DNA of 64,000 nt from Calamus simplicifolius (taxonomy: Eukaryota; Streptophyta; Magnoliopsida; Arecales; Arecaceae). Location: contig UESW01001670.1 in assembly GCA_900491605.1 (NCBI GenBank), positions 111,133-175,132 of the forward strand, given 5' to 3'. The notes under the pieces are model-generated. The model saw nothing but the letters and a program-made list of their open reading frames with translations, made no database searches and was not told the origin of the DNA. Of the stretch, positions 20,494 through 31,859 are shown in pieces (the stretch's first letter is position 1; the number at the start of each line of letters is the position of its first letter). Position numbers and translations under genes: made by a program.

Positions 20494-21884
20494 TGTTGAC
20501 CCAATTGTTGATTTTGATGATTAACAAAACTATTTGAGTATAACATTTGAAGTTACTAATGATTTTGATTAAGTTTTTCAGTTTATGATTTGATTCATTA
20601 ATCAAAATCACTAGACAAATCAAATTCTAGTTCGAATCTAATGTTAAGGTAAGATTGCAGACATTAGAGTCAACACATGGAATATAGAGTCGACTCCAGA
20701 AATGGCACAGACTTAGAGTCGACACCTGGACTGTTAGAGCCGACTCCAACAGAAAAGACAGAACGATGGTTTTTCTGGTCACGACTTAGAGTCGACTCCT
20801 GGACTGTTAGAGTCGACTCCAGAAGATTTTCGTATCGACCCCAGAAAAGTCAGAGACGACTCCAGATCGAGCGGATTAATTTTCGATTTAGAGCCGACTC
20901 CAGAAAAGTTAGAGTCGACTCCAGTTTGTCAGAAACGACTCCAGAACTGTCAGAACATCTCTAAACTTTATCTTTATCTTTTTAATCCCAATGGCTATTA
21001 CTATATTTGGTTCTAATCCTTCTTACACTTGTTTCTAACGGATAGTTTTTGGCTATTTTTGGATTAAGAAGAATCTATAAGAAGAGGTTTTATTGTATCC
21101 AAAAAGAAAGGAAAAACAAAAAACAAGAGAGAAAAATCAGAAAAACAAGAGTGAAATCCATAGAAAATCAAAAGAGAAAAGAGGGAAGATTCGAAAGGAA
21201 AGATTATACTGATTCCCAAAAGAAAAGAGAGAGATTTCTAGCATTCCTTGTTCTATTTTGAAGAAATCCCAAAAGAAGAAGCAAGCCTTAGCTTTCTAAT
21301 CTTCGGAGCTTCAAGAGCATTCTAAAGGAAGATCCACTCAAGAGAAGAGAAGAAGCAAGCCACCAAGATCTGCAAATCAGGCTTTGATTCCTATCTCTTT
21401 AGTATTGTTCTATTATTGTATTTGCTCATTGGAGGAGCTTTCAAACTTGTAAAAACTTTATTGTTTGCTGGGTCAATCAAAGGATTGATTCCATTGAGGT
21501 AGTAGCCTTGAGCAAGCAGTTTGCTTGTGTTGTAAGGTTGTGTGCTGGTGAGCCTTGAAAACCAGCTGGGTTCGTTGTGTACCCGAAAACAACAAGTTTG
21601 AGTTGTGAGCTTGCAAAACAACTCTGCTGTAATCAGATTGATTATAGTGTGGACCCAAGAGGTACTTGGGAGTGGATGTAGGTGTAGGTACACCGAACCA
21701 CTATAAAACTTCTTGTGTTTGCCGTGATTTTTCCTTGTCTCTCACTCTCTATTCTTGCATACTCTGTTTTAATTCGTATACATCCAAGTTTTCACTTCTG
21801 CTGGGAGATTGTTTTTAAAAGGAGTTTAATTTTTAAAAAACCCAATTCACCCCCTCCCCTCTTGGGTTGCTACCTGGACAAACA
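20494..21884 (+). repeat. 3' LTR of the first SIRE-like element
   Basis: Near-identical partner of 11837-13217; ends GGACAAACA at 21884, followed by the target duplicate ATTTG. Confidence 0.95.
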
Positions 21885-22593
21885 ATTTGTAAGGTCTCAC
21901 GCGCACCTATTGGCCCAATTAACTCATTAGTAGGCCAAATCACATGGCACAAAAACTCGAATAAAAGTTAATGGATAGCAAGTGGACTTAAGTTATAAGT
22001 ACATAACACATTTCTTTCACATCTAATATGGGTCTAAATTTGGTGTATCACATGGGCCGAAACAATGTAGCCCTAAAAACTCAATTGGAAGTTAATCATG
22101 GTTCATACTATGGCAGGACTCTATCATCATCCTATAGGTAATCCTTTCCTTCTGCTCACCAATTTCTACACACTTGACTCGACTCTAATACGATTTGTAG
22201 CACTTTAAGTCTACCTACTAGTTTAATTAATCGTTGGACTGAAATCAAATGACCATAAAAACTCAAGTGAAAGTTAATTGATAGCAGATAAACTCAAGTT
22301 ATAAACACTTAAATTTTTTCTTTCCCATCTGATAGGAGATTATTTTTGAAGTATTACATACTCAGTCCATCATGCAAATTCTCTTTAAATTCCAATCCTT
22401 TCTATCTCTTAAAACTATGTGCACTAATAAGATAACTACGCCAATATTTATTTGGTAATATGAAGTAAGAAGTAACTATGTGCAATGTGAAGGTAATTGT
22501 AAGCAGAAGAACAATATTGCTAGGACTGTGCATTAGATAAATTTTATAGGATGGTCTGGAGAGTTTTAATCAAAGTGTGATCAATAAAAGGAC
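21885..22593 (-). repeat. LTR-retrotransposon relic, right half
   Basis: Continues the relic interrupted at 11836. With one ATTTG removed the join reads GATACCATTTGTAAGGTC, i.e. primer site followed by an LTR start TGTAAGG. It contains two more degenerate copies of the CCCAATTAACTCAT/AAAACTCAAGTGAAAGTTAA module, the second after another primer-like ACTCTAATACGATTTGTA near 22185. 22380-22593 is AT-rich with nothing recognised. Confidence 0.6.
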
Positions 22594-23211
22594 CGCTTAA
22601 TAATGTGAATAAAAACAATGAACATGGTAGCGCAGTATTATTATTATTTTTCTCTAACAACAATCAACTATAATGATAATCACCGAATATAGTCTTTTCC
22701 GCTATCCGATGTGATAAAGAGCAGTTAAAGCAATTTATAAGCATTGGGCCATGTACCAAGCACCGCGCTTTTTTGAACAAAGAACGAAACAATAGATGGT
22801 ACAGTGTGACAGTTTTTTTTTCCTAATAAGCTAATCGAAAAATTCAAAATCTAAGGGCCTATCTAAAATTATTATTCTTTTTGTATTTTTATTTTTATAC
22901 AAACAAGTATAAAATATTACATGGAGATTATTGTTTTGTATAGTGTATATATTTGCTTTGATAAACCTTTTACCAGTGAATTGAAAACATAGGAGATTGC
23001 ATGGGTTGCTCAGTCTAGCTCTCTTTTTTTTTTCTTTTTTTTTTCTTCTTCTTGATCTTTGAAACACAAAATGGGAGCAATGTGAAATGATCCCTAAATT
23101 TACTTTTTAATAAGATCTGAATCAATCAACTATTGGGCATCTCTCTGTAACTCCGAGCAACTGATGAAAGTTGTGTGCATCTTGAAAAAAATCAAATGCC
23201 TAACCTAATTA
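22594..23211. repeat. Duplicated block, shared with 50.76-51.41 and 54.0-54.3 kb
   Basis: Phrases such as ATAATGTGAATA-AAACAATGAACATGG, ACATGGAGATT-TTGTTTT and GAATTGAAAACATAGGAGATTGC recur in order in the right-hand tandem duplication. No coding. Homology stops at exactly 23211, where CACTACACCAAAA begins. Confidence 0.85.
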
Positions 23212-26062
23212 CACTACACCAAAATTGTAGGATTGCAACCTTTTTTTTCAACGCTATCACGTAGCGTCGGGAGGATTCGAAATCTATCGATGCTTTGGGA
23301 AAGCATGGCAAAAGAAGGAAAATAACAGCGGGGAGTCAACGATGCTTTTTCATATCGGTGTCGAACTCTCTTCAGCCACAACCATCCCACAACCATCCTG
23401 ATACTTTCTTTGCCGTAACTTCTCCCAATTTTTTCTTTGTCGTAGCCCTAGTGCTCTTCAGCCCTAACGCTCTCCTCTTCCTTCTTGTGCCATCGACGCC
23501 ACTGCTGGCTTCCCACCCCATCTTCTAAAGACCCCAGCTCCTCGCCATCAAAGAGCTTCAACCTGATCTCCTCTACTACCGTCGACCTCTGCTACTGATA
23601 TCATCGTCGTCTTGAACTTCTCTTAGGGTTTATGTTTTTATGAATTGGGGTTTCTCTTTTTCTTTTCATTTATTAAAAGGTTGTGCACTTTAGTGGATTT
23701 TGTTCATCAACCTCGTCTCTTTCTATTTCCTTGTTAGTGGTTGGACGGATCCTTACTGTAGCTGTCGGATCTCACTAGAGTTGGGATCAACACCGGCAAT
23801 GAGGTATATCTAATCTCAAACCACAATGAAATTCTGTCCCTAGATCTAATTCCCTATTTTCTTTTGCCGGGTTACTTTCAAGGCTTAGATCTGCAATTGT
23901 TCTGATCAAAAGGTAGGGAAGAGTTTGCCGGAGCTTAGTTGACTTTCAGACACCATTGGTCTCTACTACCTGCAATCAAGTGGACACTAGGTTAGTCCCT
24001 AAATTCCTTTGCTTTGGCTATGTTTCGGCTTTTGATTAGAAGAAATGGTCGCAACTACTGAAAGTTGGAAAAATTGGTACTTCTTCCTGGTTTCTGCAGT
24101 AGTTTTCATCTGTTGTCCATCATTTTTTCCAACTTAGTCCCTAACAAGCCGCTATGATTCAAAGCTTGCAAAAAATTTTCCTGCAACATCAATGCCTGTC
24201 CATAGTCCAGCTCTGTGGCATGACTCTAGATACACATCATGACTGCTCTATTCTCCATGACTTCCTAGATTTAGAGTTTTTTTTCCCAATAGAAACACAT
24301 CCAATGCTTATATATAAAAGAAATTAAAAAAGGATAAGAAAGAAAACCATTTAGTGGTTATTAATTTGGATATAAATTTTTTCAGCTTAAATGGTACCTA
24401 TCCAAATTCTAAAGTAGTACAAGTCATAAGATGTTCACTAAAGCTACTTTTTTAGACATGCTCAAATTAAACAAACCTTGTCAGTTCAGAAGACTTCTAT
24501 AGACTAAACCATTTAGACTTGTTCAAAGGGCAAGAAGATGGATGCTTGAGATGTATACTGAAACATTTCTGATGTTGTGGAACAAACATTTGAATAAAAT
24601 ATAGGTTCTCAAATCTTAAGTATTTCTGACAGTCAAATAGAATCAAACATATCCTCGAGGCATCATGAGCATTCTGAAGTTCTTAGCAGGAGTACTGGTT
24701 AGCCTAGATCTGATCAAAAAACATTCCAATATGGTCATATATAATATGATCCATTTTTATTTATTTATTTGTTGGTTAGAAGATTTCGTCAAGCATTGAA
24801 TCAGCAATTTCTCAACTTGACTGACAGTTGATTTAGTGAAATCACAGAGCGCTTAGACATCATTGATAAACCATGCAACCAGAGTTTAGGGATGATAACA
24901 GATCAAGGTGGAATAAGTGCATACATATTTATAGGAAACCTTCACTTCGAATGGAATGGATTCTTAATTTACCGATTAAAATTACCATTTTTCTTAAAGT
25001 TTAACACAAGTGGTAACATTGACCAAGCCCAAAAATACTCAAATCAAGGCCGGCAACTAAATCCGGTTAAACTAATCTTATGGGCAAGTATTAGTTCAAT
25101 AATCTAGCTGATAATAGCTAAACCTTGATATAATCCATCATTTTGACACCTTGATGCTTTGGACCTAGACAAAGCAAAACCTCATCTACCCTTCCCAAGC
25201 TCTACGCTTTAAATTTTTGCCCTGTCGCAAGTTAAAAAGATACAATGATCTGGAAATAAGGTTAGTCTTGCTCATGGGTCCTATTAGTTGTAGTAAAAGA
25301 TAATGGTCAAACTCAAAATAGATCATTTGGATATAAATTTGTTTGAATTAAATGGTACCTGTCCAAATTCTAAAGTAGTACAAGTCATAAGATGTTCACT
25401 AAAGCTACTTCTTTAGACATGCTCAAATTAAACAAATCCTGTCAGTTCAAAAGACTTCTATAGACTAAACCATTTTTCCTCCGGAAATGTGGACAAACCA
25501 GTCTGAGAATATTTCAGTTTGATAGGGGTACTCATACTTCAGTTTGATAGGGGAGTCAATGTAAAAGCAAAGACCATGATTCCAAATCATGAACTTTGTA
25601 ATGATTAGAGGCATCATCAATTCAGCTAATTCTCATAAAATATCAATCAAATTTTGATACTTCACTACAAAATAAGAAGAATTTTATGTACAGATAATCA
25701 AGTTAAAAATTTGCCAGCAAAATCATTAGTACAAATTTGTTATATATGCTTCTGACGTAAAGGAGGATTGTTTTAATATCATTATTATTAGCAGTATTAG
25801 TGTTACTATTTACTGTTGTTTTGATGACACAGTGCAGTGGGACTATTATTATTTGAGGGTGAATGGTGCTTTGCCTCTTTTTCTTTTTCTTTTTTTCTTT
25901 GAGAAATTATATCTTACTTTTGCCAGATCTGCAGCTTTCCATGTATGATTTTCTACACCAGAGGTGACCCTTTTTTATTACATTTATTGACTGCATATTT
26001 TTTCATTATATAGCTTAAACATCCTTTCATTGTATCGCAAGCTTCCATATCCATGATTTAAC
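23212..26062. other. Unassigned region starting at a CACTA-like terminus
   Basis: CACTACACCAAAA at 23212 sits at the exact point where homology with the other copies of the block ends (theirs continue CTAATTAGGATCC). It is followed by a hairpin-like CGCTATCACGTAGCG, as expected of a CACTA element end. The matching right end was not found. 23290-23650 looks like a plant 5' UTR (CCCTAGTGCTC, GCCCTAACGCTC, TTAGGGTTTATG), but no coding exon could be recognised. A block of about 155 bp is present twice (24365-24520 and 25326-25480, GGTACCT-TCCAAATTCTAAAG). Otherwise nothing is seen. Confidence 0.4.
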
Positions 26063-28396
26063 TGAAGGGAATTTCGTGTATATTATATGAATCAAATTCA
26101 TATAACACAGTGGAAGATAAAAATAAATACGAAATTTAATTACCAAAGCCCAAGATCCTCAGGGAACAGAGTCAGTTAACAAGAAATAACACATAATTTA
26201 ATAATAGGTCATACCTGTGTTCTTTATTGGGGATGAAGCCCGATGAAGTCGGTAAACGATTTACCACTAGCCGTTCACGCGTCCGGCCTCTAATGGTGAT
26301 CCACGCGAAGATCTTTGGATGATGTCCTCTCAGGATTGGATGATAACCTTCTTGCGAGGGGTGCTAGTGCCTCTTTTCTTTTCAAATGATTTTCCAAATC
26401 AAGAGAGAGAACAATTTCTTGATTAAGATCAAATCTTGATCAATCAAGAGAGAAAATATTTCTTGATCAAGATCAAATCTTGATTTATCAAAGAAAATAA
26501 TTTCTTGATCAAAATCAAATCCGGATCAATCAAGAAAGAAAAGATTTCTTGATCAAGATCAAATCTTGATCAACCAAGAAGAGAGAGAAAGCCTTCCTTC
26601 AAAACCCAAAAAGAGGGGTGAGAGAGAGAGGAGCTCTCAACCCTTCAAGAGAGAGAGAGGGACGTTCTAGAGAGAGAAAGGACATTTTAGAGAGAGAAAG
26701 TAGATGTTAGGCATCCAAAAGAGAAAAAAGGAGGAGTCAGGCATATCTCTCGAAGGGGGTATCTCTTCCCTTTTTATACATGAAAAGGAGGTTGTGTGGT
26801 TCCATAAAAAGAGGAATTTTATTTCAACCACTAACCATTTTGATAACAAATTATCCTAACAAATTTAGGATATTTGTTATAACAAATTATCCTAACAAAT
26901 TTAGGATATTTGTTATTATGATAATGATTAGGATTACAACCACTAAACCACATCCCTAAAAAATAGGAAACTTATTATCTCATGAAACCAACGTTACAAC
27001 CTTGAATTTGGCTTGATGATGACACCCCAAATCATGTGGTTCCCTCCACCATAACATGGAGATGGGTCATGTCCATCACATGGGCATGGATCCATCCTCC
27101 ATGTGGTACGATCTCAGCCTTCGGCTCAATTGGATTTTCACAAATCAAATCATGCCATCATATGGACCCAATTAAATACCATATTATTAATCTCAATTAA
27201 TCTAAGCCATCCATCACATGGATCAAGCCTAATTAATGGATTTCATATGTACACCACATGTACAAAAGGTCTCTCTCTTGAACACAAAATTCTTTTCTCT
27301 ATGATGAATCCTATTCATCAATTTCATGTTCTCTCATTAAGATTGAGTCAAACCCAATCCTAATTAATTGGTTATCTAATTTGAATTAAGTCCAACTTAA
27401 TTTCCATTTTAACTTCATCCAAAATCTCCTTAATGCGTGTGACCCATTAGGTCCCTTGACACGTTGGTAGTAATCATGTCCCTAATATTGACCCTAAGGA
27501 TGACTTGATCAATACCTTGTCCAAGTCAATTCTTTAACCAAATCAAGTCTTTGATTAAGTCAAAGAATCCATGATTATAGATCATGAGCGGCCTCTAGCA
27601 AAGCATCATGACCATCCAAGTGTTAAGGGTTTGTTGACGTGGTTATCAACTCTAGTCCATGAACGATTACCGTACGATTCAATCCCTTCGTCACATATCT
27701 CAGATCAATCAGTGGTATGGAATGTGTCAACCATGTAATTGATCTTTGTTTACTTGATCTCAGAAAAATTGACTCATATGAATTAGAACTTCGAAACCAT
27801 TTCGAATTCCAACTTAACCTTACAAGGATTTAACAGTCAATTTAATCCATCAAGTGGCCATGGGATATAACCCTTTCTATCAAGGGAGATGAATCCTGTC
27901 TTGATCAAACATCACCTTCATGTGCTTCATGTCATATCCAATCGACACCATATTTGCCACCCATGGCTAGAGCGACGTTTGCATGTCGTCAAAGCATGAT
28001 ATTCCACACATGAGGTGCAATGAAGATCTCAAGTCAAAGGATCACTCGTACCATCGTCATCAGAGATCAACCATGACACTATATAGAATATCCATATGGG
28101 ATCTCTGTGCGGGTCATCCAATACATTGTTACAATAACGAACATCCACATACCTTATCCAAGTATTTCCATACTTCAGCTTGCAAGATCACTGCTCACCA
28201 TAAGGGTGAAGATATGCAATGTGTGCTAGTCTTATCAGCGTTCGACAGTGTCCAATCCTATCTACGCATCGACTAGGGAAGTTTAAAGAATCAAACAATA
28301 ATGTGCAATTTTTGATCTTATAATTTGTAATCTCTATTACAAATTTCATATGTACCATTCGCATTCTTTTGGACTTTATCTCACAGGTTAAATATA

Positions 28397-28440
<44 letters not shown>

Positions 28441-28541
28441 CACCCTGATAGATAAAGAAACCAATAAATTTGATTTGCATTCATAAAGAAATATGTACAA
28501 ACTAGCATATAATCCGATTGAATTTAGGGCACACACTAACA
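26063..28541 (-). repeat. 3' LTR of the gag-deleted copia element
   Basis: Pairs with 33861-36339. Internal features: four copies of a unit of about 44 bp (TTTCTTGATCAAGATCAAAT) at 26405-26585, itself palindromic; GAGAGA-rich leader-like sequence at 26580-26700; a 37-bp direct duplication (AACAAATTATCCTAACAAAT) at 26842-26917; a (TA)n run at 28401-28436 that is much shorter in the other LTR. The ORFs inside (27103-27363, 27983-28276) are compositional and not known genes. Confidence 0.95.
28401..28436. repeat. (TA)n microsatellite in the 3' LTR
   Basis: About 18 TA dinucleotides; the same site in the other LTR (36220-36233) has only a few, so it expanded or shrank after insertion. Confidence 0.9.
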
Positions 28542-28553
28542 ATCTCCCACTTG
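28542..28553 (-). other. Polypurine tract
   Basis: Coding strand reads CAAGTGGGAGAT directly before TGTTAGTGTG, the start of the 3' LTR. GTGGGAGAT is a common copia form. Confidence 0.9.
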
Positions 28554-28555
28554 CA

Positions 28556-31500
28556 CTAGAGCCAATCATCCATGTATCTAATACCAAGTGACTCAGCATG
28601 ACTATCACGCTTCTGCTGCGGTAAGACTTTAGTGAATGGATCGGCAATTTTGTCATCCATGGGAACTCGTTCTATTTTTATATCATTTCGTCCAATGATT
28701 TCTCTAATTACATGATATCTTCTAAGTACATGTTTGGACCTCTGATGAGACCTTGGCTCCTTAGCTTGCGCAATAGCTCCATTGTTATCACAATATAAGA
28801 ATATTGGATTAACAATGCTTAGAACCACTCCAAGTTCAGTGATAAACTTTTTGATCCAAACTGCTTCTTTAGCTGCATCTGATGCTGCAATGTACTCGGC
28901 TTCAGTTGTAGAGTCGGCGATCATCTCCTACTTGGAACTTTTTTAGCTGACTGCACCACCATTGAGTGTGAACACATAGGCCGATTATGATTTATAATCA
29001 TCTCCATCAGACTGAAAACTAGAATCCATGTAACCTCGAACTATAAGATCGGGTCATCCATAAACCAAGAACATATCCTTAGTTCTTTGCAAGTACTTAA
29101 GGATATTCTTGACTGCCATCCAATGTTTCTCATCAGGATTTGCTTGATATCTACTCGTGATACTCAAGGCATAAGAAACATCAGGCCTCATACATAGCAT
29201 CGCATACATAATGGATCCAATTGCTGATGCGTATGGTATCCTATCCATGTACTCTCTTTCTTCTTGGGTCTTAGGATTCATATCCTTGGAGAGATGTACA
29301 CCATGTGACATTGGCAGGAATCCCTTCTTGGATTCCTCCATGCTAAACCGCTTTAGCATCTTATTTATGTACGTGGATTGGGTCAATCCAAGAAACCTTC
29401 TAGATCTATCTCTATATATCTTTATACCAAGTATATAGGCTGCTTCTCCCAAATCCTTCATGGAGAATTTACCTGATAACTAATCCTTCACTTCTTTAAT
29501 GAAGGATACATTGTTTCCTATTAATAATATATCATCCACATATAATATCAAGAAAATAATATCACTCCCACTAACCTTCTTGTACACACATGAATCATCC
29601 TCATTTTTGATGAAATCAAACTCTTTGATTGTCATATCAAATCGGATGTTCCAACTTCTAGAGGCTTGCTTAAGTCCATAAATAGACCTTTGTAGCTTGC
29701 ACAGTTTCTTAGGATCTATGGATTCAAAACCCTCTGGTTGTGTCATATACACATCATCCTCTAAATTTTTATTTAGGAAGGCAGTCTTGACATCCATCTG
29801 CCAGATCTCATAGTCAAAATATGCTACTATTGCAAGCAAAATCCTTATGGACTTATGCATGACTACAGGTGAAAAGGTTTCATCAAAGTCAATACTTTGT
29901 CTTTGCTTGTAACCTTTTGCAACTAACCTTGCCTTATAGGTAATCACATTACCATCCATGTCAGTCTTCTTCTTGAAAACCCATTTGCACCCAATGGGTT
30001 TTACCCCTTCAGGTGGATCAACCAAGGTCCATACCTGGTTGTCATACATGGAGTCCATTTCAGATTTCATGACCTCAAGCCATCTCTTGGAATTAATGTC
30101 AGACATTGCCTTCTTGTAGGCTCATCATCCTCTATAAGAAATACATATCTCTTAGAGATGTGAATTGTCCTACCAGATCTACGTAGCTGGTGTGTACTTG
30201 GAGCCACCTATTGCTTTTCATGCAACGTCTGCCTGAATGTGGGTTGAGTCTCCTGCCCAACTCCCACTGTATTCGGCATATGCTCCATTCCATCTAATGG
30301 GTCTACATTAATTTATGGTTCTTGAGCTTCACTAAGTTCAATCTTACTGCCATTACCCATTGTGAGAATTTCATTCTCTAAAAATAAGGCATGTCTTGAG
30401 ACGAACACCTTTTTCTCAAGTGGGTGGTAGAAGTAATATCCTTTTGTTTGTTTTGGATATCCCACAAAATTGCATTTATCAAATCTAGCTTCAAGCTTGT
30501 CTGATTCATTACGCTTCACATAAGGTAACAGCCCTAAACCCTTAAATGATTAAGGGATGGTTTCTTTTCACACTATATCTCATATGGAGTGGAGTTGACC
30601 AATTTAGATGGAACTCGGTTTAGGGAATATTCGGCAGTATCTAGTGCATAACCACAAAATATTTTTGAAAGATCTGCAAGGCTCATCATTGAATGTACCA
30701 TATCTAATAGTGTACGATTTATCCTTTCTGATACACCATTGTGCTGTGGTGTATCAGGAGGAGTCCATTGAGGGAGAATCTCATTCTCCTTCAAATAATC
30801 TATGAACTGATGGCTCAAGTAATTACCACCTCAATCTAATCGAAGCATCTTAATACTTTTGCCAGTTTGTTTTTCTACTTCATGTCTGAATGCTTTGAAC
30901 TTTTCAAAGGCTTTAGATTTGTGCTTCATCAGATACACATAATCATATCTACTATGGTCATCTATGAACGTGATGAAATAAGAAAAACCTCCTAAGGCTT
31001 GAATGTTGATTGGTCCACATACATCCGAATGTACTAAACCCAAACATTTAGTTGCTCGCTCACATTTTTCAGTAAAAGGTGACTTGGTCATCTTGCCAAG
31101 TAAGCATGATTCACATTCCTCAAACGATTCCCAATCGAATGAGCCCAAGTATCCATCATTATGTAACTTGGTTAAACGCTTTTCATTTACATGGCCTAGA
31201 CGACAATGCCATAGGTATGAGTCCCTAGAACTATTTGATTTTAATATTTTTGATTCAATATTAAGAATAGGGGTTTGAAGATTAAGAACATAAATTTCAT
31301 TGAACAATTCAGCAGAACCAAAGAATATTTCATTTCGAAAAATAGAAATACCTTTATTTCTAATTTCAAATGAATACCCATTCATTACTAAACATGAAAC
31401 AGATATAATATTCTTTGTTATGTTTGGAATATAGTAACAATTAATAAGTTCAATTACAAGCCCTGTGGGCAAAGATAAAGAACAAATTCCTACGGCTAAT

Positions 31501-31859
31501 GTAGCAACCTTTGCTCCATTTTCCATTCGTAGGATCATTTCATCTTTTCCCAATCTTCTACTATTTCTTATCATCTTCATATTAATACAAATATAAGACC
31601 CACAACCGATATCCAATACCCAAGTGGAATAAGAAGTTATAGAAGAAAACATCTCAATTATGTATGCACATGATGTGGAAGCATCCCTATGCTTCTTATC
31701 TTTAGGCTGCCCGATAAACCCTGCAATTATGCTTCCAGTGCCCATCCTTGCCACAGAAGTGACATTTTTCTTGGCTACATTCTTTAGCCAATCAAGAAAA
31801 TTGGATCCGGTCAGCTTGGTGGACTCTAGGTTACCACTAAGGTTAATGTTCACACTCAT
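28556..31859 (-). pseudogene. Copia gag remnant and pol, broken by stops
   Basis: From ATG 31857-31859: gag start MSVNINLSG...LTGSNFLDWLK (27 codons), then directly the zinc knuckle region. The CCHC (CHFCGKDGHWKHNC, 31722-31763) lies in a different frame from both flanks, so most of gag is deleted. Protease: LDIGCGSYIC; the active site is DIG instead of DTG. Integrase: HCRLGH/CESC zinc binding, HSDVCGP and FIDDHSRY (first two D), SERINRT carrying the E (30573-30818); a stop at about 30830. RT 29480-30106: KGYKQRQSIDFDETFSPV, YGLKQASRSW, ILYVDDILLIGNN; a stop near 29478. Then LGIKIYRDRS and SYALSITSRYQANP (29054-29461), and RNase H AEYIAASDAAKEAVW, HVLRRYHVIRE, ADPFTKVLPQ (28556-28924). Confidence 0.93.

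Larger units (their letters stand above)
11837..21884 (+). mobile_element. SIRE-like Ty1/copia element with a third ORF, TSD ATTTG
   Basis: Complete structure: 5' LTR 11837-13217, primer site 13220-13231, gag, pol, an extra ORF, polypurine tract 20481-20493, 3' LTR 20494-21884. Perfect 5-bp target duplication ATTTG at 11832-11836 and 21885-21889. LTRs begin TGTTGACCC and end in ACA and differ by a few percent plus small indels. Order gag-protease-integrase-RT-RNase H is copia. The long region after pol with another ORF is the arrangement of the SIRE/Maximus group. gag and pol have many frameshifts, so it is no longer autonomous. Confidence 0.93.

Noticed and set aside
22831..23067. Lys/Arg-rich minus ORF (FQRSRRRKKKEKKKRARLSN start)
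   Set aside because: Made by a T-rich tract in the duplicated block; the frame is not preserved in the copies at 51.2 and 54.1 kb.
25665..25680. CACTACAAAATAAGAA, a possible CACTA terminus
   Set aside because: No partner end, no subterminal repeats, no target duplication; a short AT-rich match can occur by chance.
27103..28276. ORFs of 86 and 97 aa in the copia LTR, repeated at 34924-35998
   Set aside because: Their duplication is explained by the LTR pair; the frame is not maintained (the second copy of 27983-28276 is shorter) and there is no family match.
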